The notes under the pieces were generated by a model. It worked only from the letters and a program-made list of their open reading frames with translations. It did not search any database and had not been told where the DNA came from. Both the position numbers and the translations under genes were made by a program. Below are positions 17,132 through 25,331 of a stretch of DNA of 64,000 nucleotides, piece after piece. The stretch's first letter is position 1. Each line of letters starts with the position of its first letter. Source of the stretch: Phascolarctobacterium sp. (lineage in GTDB: Bacteria > Bacillota > Negativicutes > Acidaminococcales > Acidaminococcaceae); contig NZ_JAUNOQ010000007.1 in NCBI RefSeq assembly GCF_030531065.1, positions 62,001-126,000 on the forward strand, given 5' to 3'.

Positions 17132-18137
17132 TTAAATAAACTTATTAATAAATGAAAACCTTTTTATAATCAACCCTAAAATTACACAAAACAAAAAAGT
17201 TAATACACTTAAAAATATAGAAGATAATATGGGATGATTAGCAGAATAAAAATTATGCGAATAAAGTTTACTGTATAAAATATCCAAAACCAATACATGG
17301 GATAAATAGCAAAAAAATGTTATTTTACTCATAGATACTAAGATAGAAGATACATACTTATTAGAGAGCAGTCTATGAGAAGATTTAATTAGTACAAAAA
17401 ATAAGCAACTGCCACAAAAAACGAAAAAATTATCCATAGTTATAAAACTTTCATTATACATCCCTGACACCTTACTTGCATCAATAGTCAACTTAGCAAT
17501 AATTAAAACACTACTAATAACCCCCCCCAGCTTGAACAAACGTTCTCTTGTTGATAAATTCAAAATTAGCCAAATAATATCCAGCAATCACATATATTAC
17601 GCAAGTAGGTATAATAGTGAAGCTAATAGGTAAATACGAAGAATGATATGTAAATATCGTTTTGCACAATATTATTGAAGTTGACAAAGTCCAAAACCAT
17701 TTCCAATCCTGAAAACTCATACCATAAAGCATTTTACATAAAAAAGGTATCAATAAATATACTCCTAGCAATGCGTACAAGAACCACATATGATACATTA
17801 CCTTATCATGTAAAATATCGCTTAAAATACTTAAAAATGTTTTATTAACTCCACAGCGTATTAAATAAAATTCATAAAAAAAAGACCAAAAAAGCAGAGG
17901 ATATAATATTCTTTTGACTCTTTTATACAAACTGTCAATTTTAAAATCAGCTTTCAATACGCTAGCTCCACTGCACATAAAAAAAATTGGGACAGCTAAT
18001 CTTGTAAATGTATTTAAAAATACAAATTCATTAAAGAATTTACCATTATAATCATATATTGCATAAGCAGTGGAATGTAATAACACTACACCATATGCGC
18101 TTATAATTCTCAAAAAATCAATATACTTTTCTCTCAT
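17132..18137 (-). pseudogene. Acyltransferase-3 family O-acetylase, frame broken at a G8 tract (possible phase variation)
   Basis: Two overlapping frames together make a membrane acyltransferase of about 334 residues. The N-terminal frame (18137 to 17514) has REKYIDFLRIISAYGVVLLHS, the catalytic histidine segment of the family, and many helices. It ends in GGGY-stop right after a run of eight Gs on the minus strand (17521-17528 plus-strand Cs). Removing one G continues as GGVISSVLIIAKLTID into the second frame (to 17132), which completes the hydrophobic C-terminus. The enzyme would O-acetylate the surface glycan of this locus. It is a switchable gene in the OFF state, a recent mutation, or a sequencing error. 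Confidence 0.8.
17521..17528. repeat. Homopolymer G8 tract (C8 on plus strand)
   Basis: Eight identical bases inside the acyltransferase gene, exactly at the frame break. Tracts of this kind slip during replication and can switch a gene on and off. Confidence 0.8.
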
Positions 18138-19370
18138 TTATTTCCTCTTTATAATATTTTGATATAAGTCTAACATGGTATCAAAATAAGTGTTCTCATC
18201 ATACTTGCTTTCAGCTAACTCTCTGCATAACTTTCCCCGCTTTATCCTCTCGTTCTCATTATTTATCAACAATTCCACTTTATAAACAAAATCATTAATA
18301 TCATTTTTATGGAATGCCATTCCACACCGCGGGGCATCTACGACATCTGGTAATGCAGTTCCTTCCATAACAATAACAGGAACGCTAGATGCCATAGCTT
18401 CTATAGCCATTACACCAAATGCCTCAGCTGTTGAAGGCATCAAAAAAATATCGGCACTAGCATATAAATCAGAAATACCGTCTTCATTATTAAGCCAACC
18501 AAAATCTTTAACCTTATATCTAAGCCTAAACCTATTAAGTAATCCTGCTTCGCCAACTGTGAGCAAAGTAATATGATTCCTTACATCAAGTTTATCAAGC
18601 ATATCCTTTATCAAATCTAATCCCTTATATACACTTCTATCAGCTCTAAAAAATAACACTATTTCATCTTGAGTGATTCCTAGTTTTTTCCTTATTCTAT
18701 TTTTTCTATTATCATCTACTTTATACTTCTCTAAATTAATACCAAAAGGAATAATATGTATTCTTTTGAGGGATTTTGTAATAGGACTCTCATCGATTAA
18801 ATTCTTCATCCACTTAGACGCTACAACAATGTCAATATCCAAACTATTAAATATTCTCTTCTTAAGATCCCACATATAAGCAGCATTATCTCTTAACATA
18901 CTAAAATTTCTATCTAAATTTTCGCAGCATTCACATCCTGAAAGATATTTTCGACAATCCATCGGATAAATACAATGTCCAGTAAAAACCCATGGATCAT
19001 GAATTGTCCAAACAGATTTCTTCAACGATACTAGCTTAGGAAAATCTAATATTGACAATATATAATTGTGAATTAAATGATAGTGCACTATATCTGCATC
19101 AACAAACTCCTTCATTTTCATTATTTTATGTGCATATGGAAAAACTATACTTTTAATAGAATGTTCATTTTCAAATTCTCTATATATCACAGATGTATTG
19201 ACACTATCCGAAAATGTAATAACATTTTCATCATTACTAAGCTTTTCATATACTAATTGCTTTGTACTAATTCCTCTTGAGTTAAAATTCTTTTGTAAAT
19301 TATACCCATTAAACCTTGCACCAGGTAAATCTGTATTATTAATCTGTACAATGTTCATAATTAGTATCAC
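18138..19370 (-). CDS. Glycosyltransferase family 4
   Basis: A 410-residue GT-B glycosyltransferase of the GT4 type. The donor-binding domain contains VLFFRADRSVYKGLDLI and the retaining-enzyme motif TAEAFGVMAIEAMASSVPVIV with the two conserved glutamates. A cysteine cluster, HCIYPMDCRKYLSGCECCE, in the N-terminal half is a feature of some capsule GT4 enzymes. Start is either a GTG at 19370 or an ATG at 19358; both overlap the upstream gene. It should add one sugar of the surface repeat unit; donor and acceptor are unknown. Confidence 0.88.
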   Translation of the reverse strand: MILIMNIVQINNTDLPGARFNGYNLQKNFNSRGISTKQLVYEKLSNDENVITFSDSVNTSVIYREFENEHSIKSIVFPYAHKIMKMKEFVDADIVHYHLIHNYILSILDFPKLVSLKKSVWTIHDPWVFTGHCIYPMDCRKYLSGCECCENLDRNFSMLRDNAAYMWDLKKRIFNSLDIDIVVASKWMKNLIDESPITKSLKRIHIIPFGINLEKYKVDDNRKNRIRKKLGITQDEIVLFFRADRSVYKGLDLIKDMLDKLDVRNHITLLTVGEAGLLNRFRLRYKVKDFGWLNNEDGISDLYASADIFLMPSTAEAFGVMAIEAMASSVPVIVMEGTALPDVVDAPRCGMAFHKNDINDFVYKVELLINNENERIKRGKLCRELAESKYDENTYFDTMLDLYQNIIKRK

Positions 19371-20562
19371 GCATCCCTAATGACTTATAAAATGATTTTT
19401 TCATAGTTTCATTTGTTAAAAATTTAAGAAACAATTGATATCCATTCATACCTATGCTTTCACGATTTCCATCATTAATTATTAGTTTTACTTTCTCGGC
19501 TATATCATCAATATTTGTGGTATTGCACACGTATCCCGTAATACCATCTTTAATAAAGTTACTTATGGAAGAATATACAGGTGCATGTACCAAAACTGGT
19601 ACCCCAGATTTTAAGTAACTTGTTAATTTTGATGGAAATGATAATCTAGCTATAACCTCAAATTTCTTATCAAATCTGTAAGGACAATAACATAAGTCCA
19701 TACAACTCAACCTTTTTAACAGTTCTTCCTGAGGTATCCAACCACTACTTTTAATGTTAGGATGTTGCTTTAGAATAACAGTATCAATATAGTCGGTGAA
19801 TACATAAAGTATTATTCTTTTTCCTTGATAGGTCCACTTAATACTATCTAATGAATCAATAAAAGCAGAGAATTCATTTTTAGAATATATTTGTCCAGAA
19901 TACCCTATATGAAACTCACTATTATCACTTTTTTTTATGAAAGGAGAATAGGCTTTCAAACTCGGTATTACAGGTACACATACAGCACTATATTTCTCTT
20001 TATACTCTTTTGCCATATTATGAGAAGCAGCAAGACAACACTTTGCATTCAAAAGAAGCCTTTTAAAAGCTTTCATTACCTTATGATAAGAATAAGAATC
20101 AAAATGGTTCTCATCCAACCACCATTCAGGAGGATCCCATATTTCAACCACATATTCTAAATTTAACTTATTCGCTACTTTTGGTACTAAACAGATCATA
20201 GTCTGTCCCTGTATGACACTCCATATTAAATCAAAAGTATTGTTACTATTCCTTATTTCATTGGATATTTTATTGGCCAGAAATGGTAAGAAAATTTTTC
20301 TATTATAATTATTAAAAATCAGTGAATTTAAAGCACCAAATTTTCGTCTTCCATAACCTTCATTAGGTTTATCAAACGAAAGAAAAACAGAAAATTTTTC
20401 TCTAATACTATCAGGAATACACGGTGTCAAAGAAGGATCCACAATACTTACACAACTGACCTGATGCCCCTCTTCAAATAAGAATTCACATAATTGCTTT
20501 TGTACTAGGCCTGCAGTATAGTTGGTACAAGGGGGTATATCTGTTAGTAACAATATGTGCAT
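19339..20562 (-). CDS. Glycosyltransferase family 4-like protein
   Basis: A 407-residue GT-B protein. The N-terminus HILLLTDIPPCTNYTAGLVQKQL is a typical acceptor-domain start; the C-terminal half holds HIGYSGQIYSKNEFSAFIDSL and a donor-site SFPSKLTSYLKSGVPVLVHAP. It overlaps the next glycosyltransferase by about 30 bases, so the two are cotranscribed. The donor is unknown. The region is AT-rich, as capsule loci often are. Confidence 0.85.
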   Translation of the reverse strand: MHILLLTDIPPCTNYTAGLVQKQLCEFLFEEGHQVSCVSIVDPSLTPCIPDSIREKFSVFLSFDKPNEGYGRRKFGALNSLIFNNYNRKIFLPFLANKISNEIRNSNNTFDLIWSVIQGQTMICLVPKVANKLNLEYVVEIWDPPEWWLDENHFDSYSYHKVMKAFKRLLLNAKCCLAASHNMAKEYKEKYSAVCVPVIPSLKAYSPFIKKSDNSEFHIGYSGQIYSKNEFSAFIDSLDSIKWTYQGKRIILYVFTDYIDTVILKQHPNIKSSGWIPQEELLKRLSCMDLCYCPYRFDKKFEVIARLSFPSKLTSYLKSGVPVLVHAPVYSSISNFIKDGITGYVCNTTNIDDIAEKVKLIINDGNRESIGMNGYQLFLKFLTNETMKKSFYKSLGMRDTNYEHCTD

Positions 20563-20563
20563 T

Positions 20564-20836
20564 TTAAAAACTTCCTTTGTTCTTATATTTCTTATATAAT
20601 TTTAAATTTTTGACGTATTCTTTCAGACCAACTCGAATAACGATATACTTTATAATATTAAGTGCACATTTAATCACAGTTTTTAAGATTTTTTTTAGTG
20701 TTATTTCTGTTTTATAAAGAACACTATCATTTAACAAATGCTCTAGTCTTTTGTTTTCACTGTTTAATTCTGCTATTTTATGTTCATATGCATAACTTAT
20801 ATCATATAATAACTTAGTAAACTCAACTTCATTCAT
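20564..20836 (-). CDS. Small coiled-coil protein at the head of the polysaccharide locus
   Basis: About 90 residues. The N-terminal half (HKIAELNSENKRLEHLL) predicts a coiled coil; the C-terminal half is hydrophobic and then very lysine-rich, ending LYKKYKNK. No family recognised. ATG at 20836 follows GAAAGG. It ends one base before the glycosyltransferase start and begins about 50 bases from the IS30 end. It may be intact, or the remnant of a larger gene cut when the element arrived. Confidence 0.6.
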   Translation of the reverse strand: MNEVEFTKLLYDISYAYEHKIAELNSENKRLEHLLNDSVLYKTEITLKKILKTVIKCALNIIKYIVIRVGLKEYVKNLKLYKKYKNKGSF

Positions 20837-20886
20837 AAGAGTGCCTTTCATCAGGTGTTAATTTATTGTAAAAATTTTTATCGTAA

Positions 20887-22130
20887 ATTGCAATAACAAG
20901 TTGAACATTTTTGCTGAACAATCCATAACGTCAAAAGGTAGCTTATATGCGCTATATACCTGTTACGCGATACTTGCTTATGCTGCAAAACCATAAATTT
21001 TATCTAACTCAGCTTCAAAAACTTCATCCGATGTCTTGTAGCCTAGAATCCTTCTGGGCAGGCTGTTACACCAGATTTCTATCTGGCAGAGCTGTTCATT
21101 GCTATAGCTATCTATGCGCTTGCCTTTAGGAATAAATCTCCTCAGAAGCCCATTGTGTCTTTCAATAGAGCCTTTTTCGCATGAGGTATATGGGTGTGCA
21201 AAGTAAACTAGCGTCTTGCTTATCCCCTCTAGATCGCTAAGCTTAGCAAACTCAGAGCCGTTATCTGTAGTTATCGTCTTAAAGATTTCGTTCCAATGTT
21301 CACTGTATTGGGAACGGATTTCTTCCAGTGCTTGCATTACAGATTGAGCATCTTTCCCTGGTAGTCGTATTACCAAAAACTCTCTGCTCATTCGTTCTAG
21401 CATTGTCAGCAAAGCATCATCTTCATCAGACTTAGAACCAATTACTAGATCACATTCCCAATGCCCAAACTCTTTACGAGCTTCGATTTCTTTGTCCCGT
21501 TCCTCAATGCTGCGCCCAAGGACACGCTTGGCTTCGCGCTCCCTGGCTTTCTTAGGGCTACGCTTCAATTTTTCCGGGAGATCAATATTCTTTATGCCTA
21601 ATAATCCAAGCCCAATGTAATTATACAAAGTTTTGACGCATACGATCTGTTCTCTAGAGAAAGAGCCATCTTGTAAGGCACGGCCTACGCAGGAATCTAA
21701 AGACCATTTATCCTCAAAAAAATGCTGTTCAACATACTGGATAAAAGCATCTTTTTCAAGGCGATCATAATTACGGCGAGAAGCTTGGCGGTTTTGTTCG
21801 TAAGCAGCTTGCCCGGCATTGGCTTTGTAACGATGAGACTTCCCCTTGGGCGAAGAGACAGTTCCGCGCTTGATTTCATTGCGAATGGTATTTGGAGCAC
21901 AACCTATTTCTTTAGCAATCCGGTTAGGGGTCCAGCCGTCTTTGAGGCGGATTTCGATAAGAATGCGTTCATCTTTTGAAAGATGTTGTCCCTTTTTATG
22001 TTCATTTGTGGTAGAATATACTTGATCCATAGAGTTCATCTCCTTTGAATTATGTTTGGTCACATATATTCTACCAGAGAAATGCTCTATGGATTTTCTT
22101 TTTTCTACATGTTCAACTTCATTTTACAAT
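20887..22130 (-). mobile_element. IS30-family insertion sequence
   Basis: About 1244 bp bounded by imperfect terminal inverted repeats: 20887-20908 and 22109-22130 match at 18 of 22 positions when one is reversed, both ending in GTTGAACAT. It holds a single transposase gene. No clear 2-3 bp target duplication was found at these edges, so the exact ends are uncertain or the flanks come from a deletion. The left flank is the polysaccharide locus, the right flank a phage gene remnant. Confidence 0.8.
20978..22030 (-). CDS. IS30-family transposase
   Basis: A 350-residue transposase. The N-terminal helix-turn-helix reads LSKDERILIEIRLKDGWTPN and IAKEIGCAPNTIRNEIKRG. The DDE catalytic core shows HWECDLVIGSK, then TTDNGSEFAKL and the glutamate in FAHPYTSCEKGSIERHNGLLRRF. 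Start ATG at 22030 is preceded by AAAGGAG; the longer open frame upstream is not needed. Apparently intact, so the element may still be mobile. Confidence 0.92.
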   Translation of the reverse strand: MDQVYSTTNEHKKGQHLSKDERILIEIRLKDGWTPNRIAKEIGCAPNTIRNEIKRGTVSSPKGKSHRYKANAGQAAYEQNRQASRRNYDRLEKDAFIQYVEQHFFEDKWSLDSCVGRALQDGSFSREQIVCVKTLYNYIGLGLLGIKNIDLPEKLKRSPKKAREREAKRVLGRSIEERDKEIEARKEFGHWECDLVIGSKSDEDDALLTMLERMSREFLVIRLPGKDAQSVMQALEEIRSQYSEHWNEIFKTITTDNGSEFAKLSDLEGISKTLVYFAHPYTSCEKGSIERHNGLLRRFIPKGKRIDSYSNEQLCQIEIWCNSLPRRILGYKTSDEVFEAELDKIYGFAA

Positions 22131-22243
22131 CAACCAACAAAATGTTGACTACCCCGGAAACTCCCGGTGTTGCGAACATAAAAAAGGCTACGATGGAAAT
22201 ACCGTGCTTCGATAGGGAAGTCGATGGGGTTGTCGTACAGTGA
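22131..22243 (+). pseudogene. 3' remnant of a phage gene cut by IS30
   Basis: An open frame runs out of the IS30 end and finishes with NIKKATMEIPCFDREVDGVVVQ-stop. Its stop overlaps the GTG start of the terminase gene, as in tightly packed phage genes. The N-terminal part is missing. In T7-like phages a small terminase subunit or lysis gene lies in this region, but no homology can be claimed from 37 residues. Confidence 0.5.
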
Positions 22244-23997
22244 TTTACTGGGACGACGAACAGGTTAAACGTGCAAAGGGAGACTTCCGGGTCTTCCTTT
22301 TTATCGTTTGGAAAGAGATAGGTCTTCCTAATCCTACGCCTATTCAGATTGATATGGCGCACACCTTGCAATACCCACCGAATGACCGCTTTATCTTGGA
22401 GGGCTTCCGTGGTGTTGCTAAGAGCTTCATTACGTGCGCCTTTGCTGTATGGACGTTGTGGAATGACCCACAGAAGAAGGTACTGATTGTATCTGCTTCT
22501 AAAGACAGGGCAGACGCTAACGCAATATTTATCAAAAGGATTATTTTTGCGCTAGAATTTCTGACGTTCCTTAGACCACGTAAAGACCAGCGCGATACAC
22601 AGAACATCTTTGACGTAGCACCTGCTGTGCCCGACATCTCTCCCAGTGTTAAGTCTGTGGGTATCACTGGACAAATCACTGGTTCCCGTGCTGATGTCTT
22701 AATCGCCGATGATGTGGAGATTCCTAACAACAGCGGTACGCAGGTACAGCGCGACAAACTGTCCGAAGCTGTTAAAGAATTTGATAGTATCATCAAACCT
22801 AAAGGCCGTATCATTTACCTTGGTACGCCGCAGAATGAGATGTCTTTGTACAACGAACTGCAAAACCGTGGTTATGATTGTATCATCTATCCGGTAGTAT
22901 ATCCCGAAGACAACACTATTCGTGAATTTTATGGAGAACGTCTTGCTAAAATTATTGCGGATAAATACGACAGTAACCCTATGGCATATGCAGGGTATCC
23001 GACAGACCCCCAACGCTTCAATGAGGAAGAAATTGATGCGCGGCGGTTGTCTTATGGTAAAGCTGGTTTTGCCCTGCAATTCCTGCTGAATACCAACCTG
23101 TCCGACGCAGAGAAGTATCCGCTCAAAGTTGCTGACCTTATTGTCACCGCGCTGGATATGCGTGAAAGCTCATTGATATGGGCGTGGGCAAGCGGTAATC
23201 AACAGCGGCACACAGACCTACCTTGCGTCGCTCTGAAAGGCGACTATTTCTATGCACCTTTGAGCAGGTCTAATGAAACGGCGAAGTATCAGACGGTTAT
23301 CATGTTCGTAGACCCGTCCGGTCGTGGGCGAGACGAGACGGCTTACGCTATTGTTGCTTTCCTGAATGGTTATCTATTCCTGCTTGATGTCGATGGCTTC
23401 CAAGATGGTTATTCTGATGACGTTCTGCGCAATATCGCTACCCGTGCGAAAGCTTTTAACGTCAACACCATTCTCGTAGAGCCTAACTTTGGTAATGGTA
23501 TGTTCGCAAAGCTGTTAATACCTTTTGTGAACAAGATTTATCCGGGGTGCGCCGTAGAGGATAGCAAGACGGCTTCTGTGCAGAAAGAAGCGCGTATCAT
23601 AGATACCCTTGAACCTGTGATGATGCGGCACAAGCTGATAGTCAACCAGCAGGTCATTGAGAATGACTATAAGGTGTATGAGCGCGACCCACAATACAGC
23701 CTTATTTATCAGATGACAAGGCTTTCACGAGACCGTGGTGCGCTTGCCCATGATGACCGCCTTGATGCCGTCGAGGGCGCAGTTGCATATTTCTTGGAGA
23801 TGGTCAGTATGTCCGAGCAGCAGGGCTTAGACGAACTCAACGAGGAACAGCTTGAGAAGTGGCTTGACCCTGACTATGGTATATTCTATAAAGATGAAAA
23901 TAGCATACAGGATAATAAGCTATTGCAGAAGAAAAAGCAAAATGACTTCTCAAAGTACAATGTTCTCGGAAAATATTATGCGGTTAGACATGGCTAA
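22240..23997 (+). CDS. T7-like phage terminase large subunit (gp19/DNA maturase B type)
   Basis: A 585-residue packaging motor and nuclease. The ATPase half has LEGFRGVAKSFITCAF (Walker A variant), KVLIVSASKDRADANAIFIK, SVGITGQITGSRADVLIADDVEIP (Walker B) and IYLGTPQNEMSLY, all very like T7 gp19. The nuclease half has VDPSGRGRDETAYAIV, VEPNFGNGM and HDDRLDAV, giving the acidic metal site. It appears full length, with a GTG start overlapping the previous stop. No capsid, portal or polymerase genes are nearby, so it belongs to a deleted prophage. Confidence 0.92.
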   Translation: MIYWDDEQVKRAKGDFRVFLFIVWKEIGLPNPTPIQIDMAHTLQYPPNDRFILEGFRGVAKSFITCAFAVWTLWNDPQKKVLIVSASKDRADANAIFIKRIIFALEFLTFLRPRKDQRDTQNIFDVAPAVPDISPSVKSVGITGQITGSRADVLIADDVEIPNNSGTQVQRDKLSEAVKEFDSIIKPKGRIIYLGTPQNEMSLYNELQNRGYDCIIYPVVYPEDNTIREFYGERLAKIIADKYDSNPMAYAGYPTDPQRFNEEEIDARRLSYGKAGFALQFLLNTNLSDAEKYPLKVADLIVTALDMRESSLIWAWASGNQQRHTDLPCVALKGDYFYAPLSRSNETAKYQTVIMFVDPSGRGRDETAYAIVAFLNGYLFLLDVDGFQDGYSDDVLRNIATRAKAFNVNTILVEPNFGNGMFAKLLIPFVNKIYPGCAVEDSKTASVQKEARIIDTLEPVMMRHKLIVNQQVIENDYKVYERDPQYSLIYQMTRLSRDRGALAHDDRLDAVEGAVAYFLEMVSMSEQQGLDELNEEQLEKWLDPDYGIFYKDENSIQDNKLLQKKKQNDFSKYNVLGKYYAVRHG

Positions 23998-24314
23998 CCT
24001 TTGGCCGTGATAGCCTAACTGACACATATATGTACAAAACTCTAACTGACACACTTATCGAAGAAAGGTGGCTAAAGGTTATATATAGTATCACTGTGTG
24101 GCGATTTAGATAAAAAATTAAATGATTCCACAGTGATGACATATGCCGACATATGCTTCCCTGTTTCTCTAAATTTATTTAATTATAATTTAATAAGAGA
24201 AGAATAACTGTAAGGTCAGTCCGAAGGTCTTATCTCTTATGGTTATTCTTCTATAATTATAAATAGAAGAACGTACAGAAAATGTATGGCTGAAGAAAAG
24301 GATATAAAAGATAT
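23998..24314. other. Phage-derived non-coding stretch with repeats and competing hairpins
   Basis: No gene seen. CTAACTGACACA occurs twice (24015-24026, 24042-24053). TCACTGTG and CACAGTGA form an inverted repeat around 24100-24145. At 24193-24251 two stems compete: ATAAGAGA with TCTCTTAT, and GAAGAATAAC with GTTATTCTTC, whose arms overlap. In T7-like phages the region after the large terminase is close to the genome end. Confidence 0.55.
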
Positions 24315-24842
24315 ATGAGTATTGATAAAAAGACCCTCGTACTGGTATCATGCTGTTCACTCGTAGGGCTTCTGATTGGCGGATTTATAGGATATTCGTA
24401 TGCCCCGCTCAGTCGCACTGGAGACACATATGTCCACAATCAGAAAACAAGTAGTCCTCTCCAAGCCAACACAGAGACCGTCTTATCAGTGACACCTAAG
24501 ACCTCTGAAAGTGACCCTGATGTTGTTGTTGAGAATAGCTATGTTGCTGTTGTTAATGGCGAAAAGATAGCAGCTCCCGTAGAGACCTCTAAGGACGACA
24601 CCACGGCTACCATCAAGACCACCGTAGACCTCACCCCATTGGTCAAACAGATGACACCAAAATGGGAGGTCGGGATAGGGGTGTCTTATAACAGAGATAC
24701 CGATATTAGTGATAAGAAAATACTGCCCTGTGTGTCTGTACAGCGGAACTACAAACACGACAAGGCAGTCGAAGTGATAATCAATGCGGACACCCACGGA
24801 AATGTAAAAGGTGGGAGTGTCTTGCACAAGTGGTTATTCTAA
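24315..24842 (+). CDS. Phage-remnant membrane-anchored protein, unknown function
   Basis: A 175-residue protein with one N-terminal membrane helix (about residues 8-27, LVLVSCCSLVGLLIGGFIGYSY), a threonine/serine-rich stalk and a C-terminal domain starting near WEVGIGVSYNRD. The layout resembles small phage envelope or lysis proteins such as i-spanins, but no family is recognised. The start is ATG at 24315; no strong ribosome site is apparent (upstream reads GATATAAAAGATAT). Codon use matches the neighbouring terminase rather than the host housekeeping genes. Confidence 0.6.
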   Translation: MSIDKKTLVLVSCCSLVGLLIGGFIGYSYAPLSRTGDTYVHNQKTSSPLQANTETVLSVTPKTSESDPDVVVENSYVAVVNGEKIAAPVETSKDDTTATIKTTVDLTPLVKQMTPKWEVGIGVSYNRDTDISDKKILPCVSVQRNYKHDKAVEVIINADTHGNVKGGSVLHKWLF

Positions 24843-24861
24843 TGAAAGGCAGGTGTGAAAG

Positions 24862-25086
24862 ATGGATACGTCTTTAGATAAGACACCAGCTTTCTACACA
24901 CCGAAGGAAGTGGCTGCTATTCTTAGGTTTAAGAAAGCAGACCAAGTATACGCCCTGTGTCACAGCAGGGTAATACCTTCCTTTCAGCTGGGTAGGAACT
25001 GGTTGATACCAAAAGAGCAATTCCATGAGTGGCTGAATGAACAGCTTGTGGCTTCTTCATCTCCAAAATATTCGTTTACTTTTTAA
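24862..25086 (+). CDS. Excisionase-like helix-turn-helix protein
   Basis: A 74-residue MerR/excisionase-type (HTH_17) protein: YTPKEVAAILRFKKADQVYALCHSRVIPSFQLGRNWLIPKEQFHEWL. Such proteins direct excision of integrated elements or act as small repressors. It begins 19 bases after the membrane protein gene and ends the phage block; no integrase is present. The nearby edge beside nifJ may be one end of the former prophage. Confidence 0.8.
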   Translation: MDTSLDKTPAFYTPKEVAAILRFKKADQVYALCHSRVIPSFQLGRNWLIPKEQFHEWLNEQLVASSSPKYSFTF

Positions 25087-25188
25087 CTCTGTTAATATCC
25101 CTTCATTGTGACAAAGATTGTGACACGAGATGTTAGAGATGCCCAATTTATGCTACATTCAAGCCATACTTGTAAAAATTATGTATAC

Positions 25189-25210
25189 AAAGCCGTTTAC
25201 TGCGGCTTTT
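25189..25210 (+). terminator. Terminator between the phage remnant and nifJ
   Basis: AAAGCCG (25189-25195) pairs with CGGCTTT (25203-25209), followed by T-rich sequence. Confidence 0.7.
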
Positions 25211-25213
25211 GGT

Positions 25214-25242
25214 TTTACAAAACACGGCGAATAGTGTATACT
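25214..25242 (+). promoter_or_regulatory. Promoter of nifJ
   Basis: TTTACA (25214-25219), 17-base spacer, TATACT (25237-25242); leader of about 80 bases. No recognisable Rex site was seen. Confidence 0.65.
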
Positions 25243-25331
25243 AAATGTGTCGGTCACATAAGTACCGGCTCTGAATAAGGTCAAGCAGTTAATTTTTTAT
25301 TTTAGAAGTATTTTGGAAAGAAGGGGATTTA

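Noticed and set aside
24862-25331. attachment site beside nifJ
   Set aside because: No direct repeat matching the far side of the IS30 could be found, so no att core can be stated.
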